A stretch of 64,000 bases of DNA from contig CANJRD010000017.1 of the NCBI GenBank assembly GCA_947476695.1, forward strand, positions 1-64,000, given 5' to 3'. The DNA comes from Rhodospirillaceae bacterium. Its GTDB lineage: Bacteria > Pseudomonadota > Alphaproteobacteria > Rhodospirillales > Rhodospirillaceae. Positions within the stretch are counted from its first letter, which is position 1. Each line of letters begins with the position of its first letter. This document shows positions 53,105 to 62,120 of this stretch, in pieces. Below the pieces are notes generated by a model. The model saw only the letters and a program-made list of their open reading frames with translations, was not told the origin of the DNA and made no database searches. A program made the translations under genes and the position numbers.

Positions 53105-55357
53105 CTAACCCTGCCAGGACACGATAACGTTCTTGGCCTTGCCCATGTCGGGCAGTTCCAATCTCAGTTCGTAGTCCACCGACGCACCGGCATCGAGCGT
53201 TGTCTTCGGCGCCGCGCTGGTGATTTCCTGCACCACTTCGTTCTTCGCATCGGTCAGCTGCAACCGCAGCCCCGGCACGGGGCGCGACGCCTGACTGATG
53301 TTGGAGATGTAGCCCTTCACCACCAGCGTCTCGACGCCGCCGACGCGCTGCAGGCGCATTCCGGACTGCGCGAGGCGCAACCCGTCGCCGGGATTCTTCG
53401 GCGCCATGCCCGTTTTCTCATACAGCGCGGCGAAGCCCGGCCACCACTGCATCAGGGTGGCGCGCTGCGTCCACACCACCGCGCCGCAAGCGATCAACGC
53501 GAAGGCCATCAGGCCGGCGGTGACATAGGCCGGATCCAGCGGCTTCTTGCGCTCGAACTTGAAAGCTTCCGCGCGCGCCGCGGCGGCGGCGTCCGACGCG
53601 CCTTCCTCATCCGCCGCACCGCCGAAGTCGGGACGATCGGCGTCGGGATCGACGAGTTCCTCGTCTTCCTTCGCGCCGGTCCACAGCGGTTCTTTTCCGT
53701 CGCCCTTCTTCTCGTCGGTGACGAGTGTGGGATCGGCCTTGCTCTTCTTTTCGTCGGTGACGAGCGTCGGATCGGCCTTGGCGGCGCGTGCTTCTTCTTC
53801 CGTGGCGCACGCGGTTTGTTCCGGGGTCATCACGCCGCCGTCGGGGTGTTCGCCGCGGGGGCCTTCGGCCTGGAGCACGGATTGCGCGGCCTGGCCCGGC
53901 GCTTGGATCGAGCCGTCCATCATCGACACCGCCGCATCGCCCGGCGCCTGGATCGATCCGTCGAGCATCGACTGGGCCGCCAAACCCGGCGCCTGGATCG
54001 AGCCGTCCATCATCGAGCGCGCGGCCTGACCGGGCGCCTGAATAGAGCCGTCGATCATCGACTGGGCGATCTGCCCGGGCGCGACGACCCATTCGCTGCT
54101 CAGCATGCTTTGCGCGCCCATGTTGGGCGCCTGCACATGCTCGCCCGTCATCATGCTTTGAGCGCCCATACCCGGCGCTTGCACTTGCTGGCCGCCCATC
54201 ATGCTGTGGCCGCCCATGCCCGGCGCTTGGACGGTGCCGTCCATGAGCGAGCGCGCCGCCTGACCCGGCGCCGCGATCTGCTGGCCCATCTGCGAGACCG
54301 GCATGCCGCCCGGTCCCATCATCTGATTGGGACCAAGCTGCATGCCCTGCGCCGGCATCCCGGGGATCTGCTGGCCGGGGTTCTGCATCCAGGAAACCGC
54401 GCCTTCGCCCGGTCCCATTTGCTGGCCGTCCGGACCGATCATCGACTGACCCGACAGCGGCGCCGCAACAGGCCCGCGCTGCTGCGGGGCCATGTTCAGG
54501 ACGCTCATCTGGCTGCCGGGCGGGGGCATTTGCCGCTGCTGCCCTTGGTTCTGCACCCAGGACTGGCCGCCGGGTGGTATGCCGGGCGGCATCTGCTGCC
54601 CAGGCATCATGCCTTGAGGGCCGAACGGCTGTTGCTGCTGGTAGGCGCCTGGCGGTGGGGCGCCGAGGGCGTCAGGTTGGTACCAGGGCGGTTGCGCCCC
54701 CATCGGCATGGGGGCCGCGCCGGGCATTTGCTGCTGGCCCTGCCACGGGGCCGCGCCCGGACCACCGGGCATACCGCCGGGTCCCGGCTGCTGGGCCCAT
54801 GTGGGGGGGGGCGGCTGACCGGGCGCGCCCGGCATGGATCCAGGCGGTGGTTGCTGCTGGTACCAGGACGGATTAGCGCCCCCGACCGGCATTGCGGCTG
54901 GCATGCCCTGTTGAGCGGGCTGCTGCCATGGGGCAGCAACCCGCGGAACGCGCTGCTGGCTGTTCCAGGAACTTTGGATGGGCGCTTGCTGCAGCGGCAG
55001 CCGGGGTGGCTGACGACCCATAAGGGACACAGGAGCCTGCGGCGGCGGGCCTCCGGGCACGCCGGGGCGCTGGCCGGGCACGGGCGGCGGTGGGACTTGG
55101 GCATAGCGCTGCTGGGCTTGTTGCGCGCGTGGCTGGGCCTGGGCTTGCGGGCTACCCTTCGGCGGCGCGCCCATGTCGGCGCGCGCCTTGGCGGCGTACT
55201 CCTCGCCCATGATTTCCGCGAGATCGATCGTCTCGACCTGGGGCGTCTGGTACCAGGAATGGCCGCAGCTCGCGCACTTGAGCGAACGACCCTTCCGTCC
55301 CAAGAGCTCCGAAGGAACCTCAAAATGGGCCGTGCAGTTTGGACAAGTGATCCGCAT
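53105..55357 (-). CDS. MJ0042 zinc-ribbon protein with low-complexity middle and DUF3426-like tail
   Basis: The 750-aa protein starts RITCPNCTAHFEVP with a second pair KCASCGHSW, the MJ0042 zinc ribbon. Residues about 70-350 are Pro/Gln/Gly/Met-rich. Next comes a nine-unit 14-16 aa repeat (53873-54283) and a doubled DPTLVTDEKK motif. One membrane helix follows near residue 625 (GLMAFALIACGAVVWTQ). The C-terminal beta domain, with VVKGYISNISQASRPVPGL, looks like DUF3426. Short homologues lie next to ftsE in many alphaproteobacteria. This one is greatly expanded. GGAGGGGA lies about 14 bases before the ATG. Confidence 0.85.
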   Translation of the reverse strand: MRITCPNCTAHFEVPSELLGRKGRSLKCASCGHSWYQTPQVETIDLAEIMGEEYAAKARADMGAPPKGSPQAQAQPRAQQAQQRYAQVPPPPVPGQRPGVPGGPPPQAPVSLMGRQPPRLPLQQAPIQSSWNSQQRVPRVAAPWQQPAQQGMPAAMPVGGANPSWYQQQPPPGSMPGAPGQPPPPTWAQQPGPGGMPGGPGAAPWQGQQQMPGAAPMPMGAQPPWYQPDALGAPPPGAYQQQQPFGPQGMMPGQQMPPGIPPGGQSWVQNQGQQRQMPPPGSQMSVLNMAPQQRGPVAAPLSGQSMIGPDGQQMGPGEGAVSWMQNPGQQIPGMPAQGMQLGPNQMMGPGGMPVSQMGQQIAAPGQAARSLMDGTVQAPGMGGHSMMGGQQVQAPGMGAQSMMTGEHVQAPNMGAQSMLSSEWVVAPGQIAQSMIDGSIQAPGQAARSMMDGSIQAPGLAAQSMLDGSIQAPGDAAVSMMDGSIQAPGQAAQSVLQAEGPRGEHPDGGVMTPEQTACATEEEARAAKADPTLVTDEKKSKADPTLVTDEKKGDGKEPLWTGAKEDEELVDPDADRPDFGGAADEEGASDAAAAARAEAFKFERKKPLDPAYVTAGLMAFALIACGAVVWTQRATLMQWWPGFAALYEKTGMAPKNPGDGLRLAQSGMRLQRVGGVETLVVKGYISNISQASRPVPGLRLQLTDAKNEVVQEITSAAPKTTLDAGASVDYELRLELPDMGKAKNVIVSWQG
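53873..54283 (-). repeat. Nine-unit coding tandem repeat (14-16 aa units)
   Basis: Nine consecutive units of the form DGSIQAPGxAAxSMM occupy 137 residues. The last four units (towards 53873) are the most alike and exactly 15 aa (45 bp). The first units vary, including GGQQVQAPGMGAQSMM and SSEWVVAPGQIAQSMI. The conserved core is APG-x-x-A-x-SM. The gradient of similarity suggests recent duplication at one end. Confidence 0.9.
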
Positions 55358-55478
55358 TACGCGTCTCGCACTCCCCTCCGAATTTCCTATAGTGCATCGA
55401 GTCTGTTAATGCGACCTAAATGGGCCTGGGCTTTGGCTTTTTCGGCATCGAGCCGCAACGTTTTATGGGTAAGAGGCC

Positions 55479-56195
55479 GTGGCGTTCAATCGGAAGAAGA
55501 AGACCTTCGAGGGCGATACCGTTCAACTTGAGAACGTGTCGGTCGGCTATGGCGAGGTGCCGCCGATCATCTCGGGCGTGTCGTTGAACCTGCCGCAGAA
55601 ATCGTTCCATTTCCTCACCGGCCCCTCGGGCACCGGCAAGACCTCGCTGCTGAGCCTGCTGTACCTCGCCAACCTGCCCATGGCCGGCAGCGTGAAGCTG
55701 TTCGGCGAAGACGTCATGGACGCCTCGCGGTCGCGGCTCGCGGCCTTACGGCGCCGCGTCGGCGTGGTGTTCCAGGATTTCCGCCTGCTCGATCATCTTT
55801 CCGTATTCGACAATGTCGCCCTGCCCCTGCGCATCGCGCGCGTGCCCGAGGACGTGGTGATGCAGGATGTCAAAGAGCTGCTGAACTGGGTCGGGCTTGG
55901 CGAGCACATGGAGAACAAGCCGGCAGTACTGTCCGGCGGACAGAAGCAGCGCGTCGCGATCGCGCGCGCGGTGGTCAACCGCCCGAAGCTGATCCTGGCC
56001 GACGAACCCACAGGCAACGTCGACGACAAGATCGCGGTGCGCCTGATGGCCCTGTTCATCGAACTGCACAAGCTGGGCTCGAGTGTGATCGTCGCCACGC
56101 ACAACGAATCCCTGGTCGCGCGCTTCCCATTCCCACGGCTGCATCTCGAGAACGGCGTGCTGACGCCCCGCCCCGCCGCCGGTCAGGCAGGTTAA
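55479..56195 (+). CDS. ftsE: Cell division ABC ATPase FtsE
   Basis: The 238-aa ATPase has Walker [10 protein letters not shown], the Q-loop [18 protein letters not shown] that is typical of FtsE, signature [14 protein letters not shown] and Walker [11 protein letters not shown]. FtsEX controls peptidoglycan hydrolases at the division site. GTG 55479 has TAAGAGG upstream. ftsX begins two bases after it. The divergent zinc-ribbon gene shares the 121-bp promoter gap. Confidence 0.96.
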   Translation: MAFNRKKKTFEGDTVQLENVSVGYGEVPPIISGVSLNLPQKSFHFLTGPSGTGKTSLLSLLYLANLPMAGSVKLFGEDVMDASRSRLAALRRRVGVVFQDFRLLDHLSVFDNVALPLRIARVPEDVVMQDVKELLNWVGLGEHMENKPAVLSGGQKQRVAIARAVVNRPKLILADEPTGNVDDKIAVRLMALFIELHKLGSSVIVATHNESLVARFPFPRLHLENGVLTPRPAAGQAG

Positions 56196-56197
56196 CG

Positions 56198-57082
56198 ATG
56201 GCCCGTTCAGACCTTCCCTTCCGCAAAGACAACGCCGGCCGCTTCGTACAGTGGCTGGTGATGGTGCTGGTGTTCCTGTCGGCGATCGCCGCAACCGTGA
56301 ACGCCTACACCGATGCGCTGCTCACCCACTGGAGCCGCAGCGTGGTCGGCACCATGACCGTGCAGGTTCCGCCGGCGGCCGAAGGCCGCAGCAGCAGTGA
56401 TGCCGCGCGCGACGCGGAAAAGGTGCTCGCCGCACTCAAACTGCATCCGGCCGTGGCGAGCGCGAAAGCCATCCCACGCGAGAAAATCGTCACGCTGCTG
56501 GAGCCCTGGCTGGGCTCGGGCGCGGCGATCACGGATCTGCCGCTACCGGCGCTGATCGACGTGCAGCTGCGCCCCGACAGCACCAATAGTGCCGCAAGCG
56601 TCGCCGACCTTGTCGTCAAAGCGGTGCCTGCGGCGTTGGTGGACGATCATCGCGTCTGGCTGAGCCGGATGACAGATCTGGCCGGCGGCATCGGAAAAAT
56701 CGCACTGGGACTGGTCGGGTTGATCGCCGCGTCGCTCGCGTTCACGGTGATCTTCGCCACGCGCGCAAGCCTGACCGAGTTCATGCAGACCATCGAGGTG
56801 CTGCACCTTGTCGGCGCGCGCGACGACTACATCGCCGGCCAGTTCGCGCGCCGCGCTTTGACGGAAGGAATTGTCGGGGGCGTTCTTGGACTGGTGTTGT
56901 TCGCACCGACACTCGCGGCGGTGGTGTGGCTTGCAAAGCAGGTGCAGGCCGGCGTTCTGCCGCAAGTGGAATTGCCACCGTTGCATTGGTTCGTACTGGC
57001 TCTTTTGCCGTTCCTCGCCGGACTGCTCGCCATGTTCACGGCCCATTTCACCGTCCGGCGTGCTTTGCGCGCGATGGTCTGA
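56198..57082 (+). CDS. ftsX: Cell division permease FtsX
   Basis: The 294-aa product has one N-terminal helix (LVMVLVFLSAIAATVNAYTD), a periplasmic domain at about 45-160, and three C-terminal helices with the FtsX core segment TIEVLHLVGARDDYIAGQF. It partners FtsE. The cytosolic N-terminal tail and periplasmic loop are of normal size. Confidence 0.95.
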   Translation: MARSDLPFRKDNAGRFVQWLVMVLVFLSAIAATVNAYTDALLTHWSRSVVGTMTVQVPPAAEGRSSSDAARDAEKVLAALKLHPAVASAKAIPREKIVTLLEPWLGSGAAITDLPLPALIDVQLRPDSTNSAASVADLVVKAVPAALVDDHRVWLSRMTDLAGGIGKIALGLVGLIAASLAFTVIFATRASLTEFMQTIEVLHLVGARDDYIAGQFARRALTEGIVGGVLGLVLFAPTLAAVVWLAKQVQAGVLPQVELPPLHWFVLALLPFLAGLLAMFTAHFTVRRALRAMV

Positions 57083-57132
57083 GGCTGTAGTCTGCCGGCA
57101 CGAAATTTACGCGAGTTAGAAGTACGCGGGCG

Positions 57133-57792
57133 ATGCGAAAGCTGGCGGTCTGGATCGTGGGGATGTTGGCGATCGCGAGTTCTGCCTGGGCGGCGGGGCT
57201 CGTGTGGTTCGCCATGACCATTCCGCGCGACGTGATGGATATCGAGACGCATACCGATGCGATCGTCGTGTTGACCGGCGGCAGCGAACGCATCGACACG
57301 GGCCTGAAGTTGCTGGCCGAGGGCCGCGCCGAACAGCTTTATATCTCGGGCGTCGGCGGCCCGACGAAAGCGCCGGAGCTTGTGGCCCGCACCGCCTCCG
57401 ATCCGCAGCTGGGCGAGCGTGTCGCGATCGGCAACGCGATCAACACGCCCGGCAACGCCGCAGAGACGGCGGAGTGGGTGCACACGCACCACATTTCGTC
57501 GATCCGTCTGGTGACGGCCAGCTATCACATGCGCCGCAGCCTGCTGGAACTGGGCGCGGCCATGCCGGAGATCAAGATCATCCCGCATCCGGTGTTCCCG
57601 GCGAACGTGAAGAGCAACGATTGGTGGCGCTGGCCAGGCACCGCCAGCCTGATCGCGCGCGAATACACCAAGTTCGCGATCACCTGGGCCTTCCAACAGA
57701 TCGGCTTGAGCAACGACGTTGCTATGATGCGGGCCTCCGCGTTGTGGCAGATTGCGCCGGCTTTCGCGGCTACGGAATCTCCGACCCCATGA
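57133..57792 (+). CDS. YdcF/SanA-type DUF218 membrane protein
   Basis: The 219-aa protein has one N-terminal hydrophobic anchor and a DUF218 domain: TDAIVVLTGGSERIDTGLKL at the start, LYISGVGG, NAAETAEWVH and LVTASYHMRRSLLEL. Relatives (SanA, ElyC, YdcF) act in envelope or peptidoglycan homeostasis, mostly with undefined chemistry. It follows ftsX by 50 bases and precedes plsC by 10, an order common in alphaproteobacteria. Confidence 0.88.
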   Translation: MRKLAVWIVGMLAIASSAWAAGLVWFAMTIPRDVMDIETHTDAIVVLTGGSERIDTGLKLLAEGRAEQLYISGVGGPTKAPELVARTASDPQLGERVAIGNAINTPGNAAETAEWVHTHHISSIRLVTASYHMRRSLLELGAAMPEIKIIPHPVFPANVKSNDWWRWPGTASLIAREYTKFAITWAFQQIGLSNDVAMMRASALWQIAPAFAATESPTP

Positions 57793-57802
57793 CATCGACA
57801 CC

Positions 57803-58528
57803 ATGAACCTGACCGTGATCAAACTGCGGTCCTGGATCTACACGGTCTTGTTCCTCGCGTGGTGCACAATCGCAGGGACAATCCTCCTGCCGTGGCTGGT
57901 GACCCGCAACACCACGTTGATGGCGATCCGCATCTGGGTCCGGGGGATCATGTGGCTCGCGCGCAATGTCGCAGGCGTTCACCATCGCACGATCGGCGCC
58001 GAGCATATCCCCGACGGCCCATGCATCATCGGCGCGCAACACCAGTCCTCCTACGAGACCTATCGCATCTTCCTCGAGCTCAGGCAGCCGGTGTTGGTGC
58101 TCAAGCGCGAACTCATCTGGATTCCCCTGATCGGGTGGTACATGGGGCGCGGCGGCATGGTGCCGGTCGACCGCGGCGCCGGCGCTTCCGCGATGCGCAA
58201 GATGCTGCGTTCGACCGACGCAGCACTCGCACGCGGCGATCAGGTCGTGATCTTTCCGGAAGGTTCACGCATCCCCATGGGTGTGCAGGCGCCGTATCGT
58301 CCGGGGATCGCTGCGATCTACAGCCATTGCAAGGTGCCGCTGATCCCGATGGCGCTCAATTCAGGGCCGCTGTGGGGCAAGAGCCGCGTTTTGAAACTGC
58401 CGGGAACGATTACATTCCAATTCCTGCCGGCCCTGCCGGCGGACCTGCGCAAGAACGAGTTGCTGACGGCCCTGCGCGAAAGCGTCGAGGGCGCTGGCTT
58501 GCCCGATCCCAGCAAAGAACCCATCTAA
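57803..58528 (+). CDS. plsC: 1-acyl-sn-glycerol-3-phosphate acyltransferase
   Basis: The 241-aa membrane-bound enzyme makes phosphatidic acid from lysophosphatidate. The catalytic motif is AQHQSSYETYRIF, HX4E instead of HX4D, a form I have seen described for this group. The substrate motif is VVIFPEGSRI. Two N-terminal helices precede it. ATG 57803 follows the DUF218 gene by 10 bases. Confidence 0.92.
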   Translation: MNLTVIKLRSWIYTVLFLAWCTIAGTILLPWLVTRNTTLMAIRIWVRGIMWLARNVAGVHHRTIGAEHIPDGPCIIGAQHQSSYETYRIFLELRQPVLVLKRELIWIPLIGWYMGRGGMVPVDRGAGASAMRKMLRSTDAALARGDQVVIFPEGSRIPMGVQAPYRPGIAAIYSHCKVPLIPMALNSGPLWGKSRVLKLPGTITFQFLPALPADLRKNELLTALRESVEGAGLPDPSKEPI

Positions 58529-58587
58529 ATCACGGACTTGGCGCCGTTTAACGACTCTTAGCGAACCGCCGCGTTATGGTGGCCGTC

Positions 58588-58610
58588 GGGGGCGGATATT
58601 TCCCGCCCCC
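58588..58610 (+). promoter_or_regulatory. Hairpin directly upstream of the nrdJ ribosome-binding site
   Basis: GGGGGCGG (58588-58595) pairs perfectly with CCGCCCCC (58603-58610) around a seven-base loop, and AGGA of the likely ribosome site begins at the very next base. It could modulate translation. No cobalamin riboswitch B12-box is visible upstream. Confidence 0.5.
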
Positions 58611-58622
58611 AGGAATTGGACC

Positions 58623-60923
58623 ATGCCTGACGATATCCGCCCTCAGAACGCCCTCGAACTGTCGCCGATCGCCGGCCAGATCTGGGACTTGAAGTATCGC
58701 TTCAAGACCCCCGACGGCAGCGCCATCGACGCGACCGTCGACGACACCTGGCAACGGCTGGCCGATGCGCTGGCCACACCGGAAGCCGACCGCGCGTCGT
58801 GGGCGGCACGCTTCCGCGACGCTTTGCGCGATTACCGTTTCCTGCCGGCGGGGCGCATCATGGCCGGCGCCGGCACCGGCCGCACCGTGACGCTGCACAA
58901 CTGCTTCGTCATGGGCACGATCGGCGACGATATGGGCGACATCTTCGCCGCCCTGCGTGAAGCCGCGCTGACGATGCAGCAGGGCGGCGGCATCGGCTAC
59001 GACTTCTCCACGCTGCGGCCGAAGGGCGCGCTGGTGAAAGGCGTCGGCGCGGACGCGTCGGGCCCGCTGTCGTTCATGGACGTGTGGGATGCGATGTGCC
59101 GCACCATCATGAGCGCCGGCTCGCGGCGCGGTGCGATGATGGGTTGCTTGCGCTGCGACCATCCTGACATCGAAGACTTCATCGCCGCGAAGCAGACCCC
59201 GGGCCGCCTGACGAATTTCAATCTCTCGGTGCTCTGCACCGATGGCTTCATGACGGCGGTGAAGGCCGATGCGGAATGGGCCTTGCAGTTTGACGGCAAG
59301 GTCTATCGAACCGTCAGCGCGCGCGCCCTGTGGAACAAGATGATGCGGGCGACCTACGATTACGCCGAGCCCGGCGTGATCTTCATCGACCGCATCAACA
59401 CGCGCAATCCGCTGTACTACTGCGAGCAGATCGCCGCGACCAATCCTTGCGGCGAGCAGCCGTTGCCGCCGTACGGCACATGCCTGCTGGGTTCCATCAA
59501 TTTCGCGCGGCTGGTCAACGATCCGTTCGGCGGCAACGCCACGCTGGACCTTCAGGCCTTGAGCGATCTCGTCCGCGTCGCGGTGCGCGCGCTCGACAAC
59601 GTCATCGACATCTCCAATTACCCGCTGCCCGAACAGCGCCGCGAGGCGGAACAGAAGCGCCGCATCGGCCTTGGCATCACAGGCCTCGCCGACGCGCTGA
59701 TCATGTGCGGCCTGCGTTACGGCAGCGCCGAAGCCGTAACCGCGACAAAGCAGTGGATGAACAGCTTCCGCAATGCCGCCATCGAGGCATCGGTCGATCT
59801 TGCGGTGGAGAAAGGCGCGTTCCCGCTGTTCGATCCAGGCAAGTATCTCGCCGGCCTGACCATCGCCGCGCTGCCGGAAGCGCTGAAGGACCGCATCGCG
59901 CGCCATGGCGTGCGCAACGCGCTGGTCACGTCCATCGCCCCGACGGGCACCATCTCGCTGTTCGCCGACAATATTTCCTCCGGTCTCGAGCCGGTCTTCA
60001 GCTTCGCCTATACCCGCCGCGTGCTGATGCCCGACGGCACCCGTCGCGAGGAAGAGGTCAGCGATTACGCGCACCGCCTGTTCCGCAAGATGAAGGGCGC
60101 CGACGCGCCCCTGACGCCGGCCTTCGTCGATGCGCAGACGCTGTCGCCCGACGATCACCTGGTCATGCAGGCGGCGGTGCAGGAGTACGTCGACAGTTCG
60201 ATTTCCAAGACCATAAACGTGCCGGAGGATTTCCCCTTCGCCGCGTTCGAGGACGTCTATCTGAAAGCCTATGCGCTGGGGTGCAAAGGCTGCACCACCT
60301 ATCGCCCCAGCCCCGCGCGCGGTGCGGTGCTAGAGGTGAAGAAGGAGGCCCCGGCGCCCGTCTCGGTTGTCGCCGCGACGGCCGCGACCTACGAGCATCC
60401 GATCCCGCGCCCGGAGACGCTGCCGGGTGCCACCTACAAACTCAATTGGCCGGAAAGCGATCACGCGATCTACATCACCGTGAACGACATCATGGTCGAG
60501 GAAGGCGGACGCCAGGTCCGCCGCCCGTTCGAGGTGTTCATCAACTCGAAGAACATGGAGCACTACGCCTGGACCGTCGCGCTGACGCGCATGATCTCGG
60601 CGGTGTTCCGGCGCGGCGGCGAGATTTCGTTCGTTGTCGACGAGCTAAAAGCGGTGTTCGACCCGCGCGGCGGCCAGTGGATGAACGGCCGCTACGTGCC
60701 GTCGCTGCTCGCCGCCATCGGCGACGTCATCGCCCGGCACATGAGCGAGATTGGGTTCCACGTCGAGACCAAGGCCCCGGCGGTGGATCCCAAGGTCGTG
60801 CAGCTGAAGGACGCAACCCGGGATCGGCGTTTCCAGGCCTGCCCCAAATGCGGAACCTACGCCCTGACGCGTCAGGAAGGCTGCGACAGCTGCACCAGCT
60901 GCGGCTACAGCAAGTGCAGCTAA
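58623..60923 (+). CDS. nrdJ: Adenosylcobalamin-dependent ribonucleotide reductase (class II)
   Basis: The 766-aa enzyme reduces ribonucleotides using adenosylcobalamin. It has the HNCFVMGTIGDDMGDIF redox-Cys region, NPCGEQPLPPYGTCLLGSIN as the radical-Cys loop, and SIAPTGTISLFADNISSGLE. A C-terminal Cys-rich tail (CPKCGTYA and CDSCTSCGYSKCS) carries electrons to the active site. It lets the cell make DNA with or without oxygen. The adenosyltransferase at 41100 provides the cofactor. Confidence 0.96.
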   Translation: MPDDIRPQNALELSPIAGQIWDLKYRFKTPDGSAIDATVDDTWQRLADALATPEADRASWAARFRDALRDYRFLPAGRIMAGAGTGRTVTLHNCFVMGTIGDDMGDIFAALREAALTMQQGGGIGYDFSTLRPKGALVKGVGADASGPLSFMDVWDAMCRTIMSAGSRRGAMMGCLRCDHPDIEDFIAAKQTPGRLTNFNLSVLCTDGFMTAVKADAEWALQFDGKVYRTVSARALWNKMMRATYDYAEPGVIFIDRINTRNPLYYCEQIAATNPCGEQPLPPYGTCLLGSINFARLVNDPFGGNATLDLQALSDLVRVAVRALDNVIDISNYPLPEQRREAEQKRRIGLGITGLADALIMCGLRYGSAEAVTATKQWMNSFRNAAIEASVDLAVEKGAFPLFDPGKYLAGLTIAALPEALKDRIARHGVRNALVTSIAPTGTISLFADNISSGLEPVFSFAYTRRVLMPDGTRREEEVSDYAHRLFRKMKGADAPLTPAFVDAQTLSPDDHLVMQAAVQEYVDSSISKTINVPEDFPFAAFEDVYLKAYALGCKGCTTYRPSPARGAVLEVKKEAPAPVSVVAATAATYEHPIPRPETLPGATYKLNWPESDHAIYITVNDIMVEEGGRQVRRPFEVFINSKNMEHYAWTVALTRMISAVFRRGGEISFVVDELKAVFDPRGGQWMNGRYVPSLLAAIGDVIARHMSEIGFHVETKAPAVDPKVVQLKDATRDRRFQACPKCGTYALTRQEGCDSCTSCGYSKCS

Positions 60924-60963
60924 AAGCAGTCAATTTCGGCGTTTTCGCGCGATTTTATCCCCG

Positions 60964-60972
60964 TTATCCACA
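60964..60972 (+). promoter_or_regulatory. Perfect DnaA box
   Basis: TTATCCACA, the consensus DnaA box, lies 41 bases after the nrdJ stop. It is a single copy with no neighbouring AT-rich unwinding region. It may be a DnaA regulatory or titration site, or chance. Confidence 0.4.
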
Positions 60973-61008
60973 GGCCGTTTAACATAGGCTCCGTGGCGCC
61001 GGACCGCC

Positions 61009-61042
61009 AAACCCCCTAGACTTCGGCCGCTTCAGGGGGTTT
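61009..61042 (+). terminator. Hairpin between nrdJ and the CHAD gene
   Basis: AAACCCCCT (61009-61017) pairs perfectly over nine bases with AGGGGGTTT (61034-61042) around a 16-base loop. Flanking A and T runs are short, so it is a plausible bidirectional-looking terminator of nrdJ rather than a strong one. Confidence 0.5.
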
Positions 61043-61085
61043 GCGCGCACGCAGGGGACCGCGGACGCGCCGGAGACGGGCTACC

Positions 61086-62078
61086 GTGCTGCGAAGCGAG
61101 ATCACATCGAGAACACCGCGCGCGACGCCAAAGCGTCCCGCCGCCGCCGCGCGTAAACCGGCGCCGAAGCGCGTTGTCGCGCGGGCCGGAAAGCCCGTCA
61201 TCCAAAGATCGCAGCCGCTGGTTCTGACGTCCGACACCTCCGTGCACGAGGCCTTCGCCGCGATCGCACGCGCCTGCCGCGATCATTGGGATGCCAATCA
61301 CGCCGCCGCGGTCCTTGGCCAACCCGAAGGCATTCACCAATTCCGCGTCGGCCTGCGCCGCTTCCGCACCGCGCTGACGCTGTTCCGCCAGCATTTGCCC
61401 GAAGATCAACATGCCTGGATGCGCGCGGAAGCCAAAGGGCTCGGCGATCTGCTGAGCCGCGCCCGCGATCTCGACGTGTTCCTGACCGAACTCGCGCCAC
61501 GCGATGCGAAGTCCGCCGAGATGGTGCGGATCGCGCAGCAGTCGCGCGCGGATGCGCAAGGCCGCGTCACCGCCACGCTGAGCGGGGCGCGCTATCGCCG
61601 CTTCCTGAACCGCTTGGATGTCTGGCTCGACGGCAAGGGCTGGCAGCCGGACCCCGCCGCATCGTCGTCCGCGAAGGACTTCGCACGCACGGGCCTGAAC
61701 CGGCGCCTGGCGAAAATTCAGAAGCGCGTGAGACACGTCGCCGACGCGTCGCCGCAGGAACTTCACGACCTGCGGATCGCCATCAAGAAGCTGCGCTACG
61801 GCATGGAGTTCTTCCAATCGCTGCTGCCGGAACGGCGCACCCAGCGGCTGGGACGCCTGCTCAAGGCGTTGCAGGACTCCCTCGGACGCCTGAACGATCT
61901 GGACGTGGCCGAACGCACCATCGGCGTGCTGACGTCCAAAGCGCATAGCGATGAGGCCCGCACCGCTGTCGGCCGTGCGGGTTCGAGCCTTGCGGCCAGC
62001 TTCAAGCCGCTGGTGAAGACCGCGCAGCCCGAGGCCGCCCGGATCGCCGAACGCCTGCGCGCGCACCGTCCGCTTTAA
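61086..62078 (+). CDS. CHAD domain protein
   Basis: The 330-aa protein has a basic, Arg/Lys/Ala-rich N-terminal tail (residues 1-35) and then an alpha-helical CHAD domain with GIHQFRVGLRRFRTALTLF, LSRARDLDVFLTEL and ELHDLRIAIKKLRYGMEFF, matching the conserved His/Arg/Lys pattern. CHAD domains bind polyphosphate. No CYTH domain is attached. GTG 61086 (GGAG upstream) is preferred over a TTG at 61041 that lies in the hairpin. Confidence 0.9.
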   Translation: MLRSEITSRTPRATPKRPAAAARKPAPKRVVARAGKPVIQRSQPLVLTSDTSVHEAFAAIARACRDHWDANHAAAVLGQPEGIHQFRVGLRRFRTALTLFRQHLPEDQHAWMRAEAKGLGDLLSRARDLDVFLTELAPRDAKSAEMVRIAQQSRADAQGRVTATLSGARYRRFLNRLDVWLDGKGWQPDPAASSSAKDFARTGLNRRLAKIQKRVRHVADASPQELHDLRIAIKKLRYGMEFFQSLLPERRTQRLGRLLKALQDSLGRLNDLDVAERTIGVLTSKAHSDEARTAVGRAGSSLAASFKPLVKTAQPEAARIAERLRAHRPL

Positions 62079-62120
62079 GCGGCGCGCGTCTCCCCCTCAT
62101 TCACCGGTACGTTTCGAATC

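Noticed and set aside
53096-55531. Very long plus-strand open frame opposite the zinc-ribbon gene
   Set aside because: It is His/Arg/Leu-rich shadow sequence caused by high GC. The minus-strand frame has a zinc ribbon, a membrane helix and a ribosome site.
58529-58622. Cobalamin riboswitch before nrdJ
   Set aside because: The gap is under 100 bases and lacks a B12 box. Only a hairpin is seen.
58548-60158. 536-codon minus-strand open frame opposite nrdJ
   Set aside because: The plus strand encodes a complete class II reductase. The antisense frame has no recognisable motif.
60964-60972. Replication origin suggested by the DnaA box
   Set aside because: A single box with no cluster, no AT-rich element and no dnaA, dnaN or parAB nearby.
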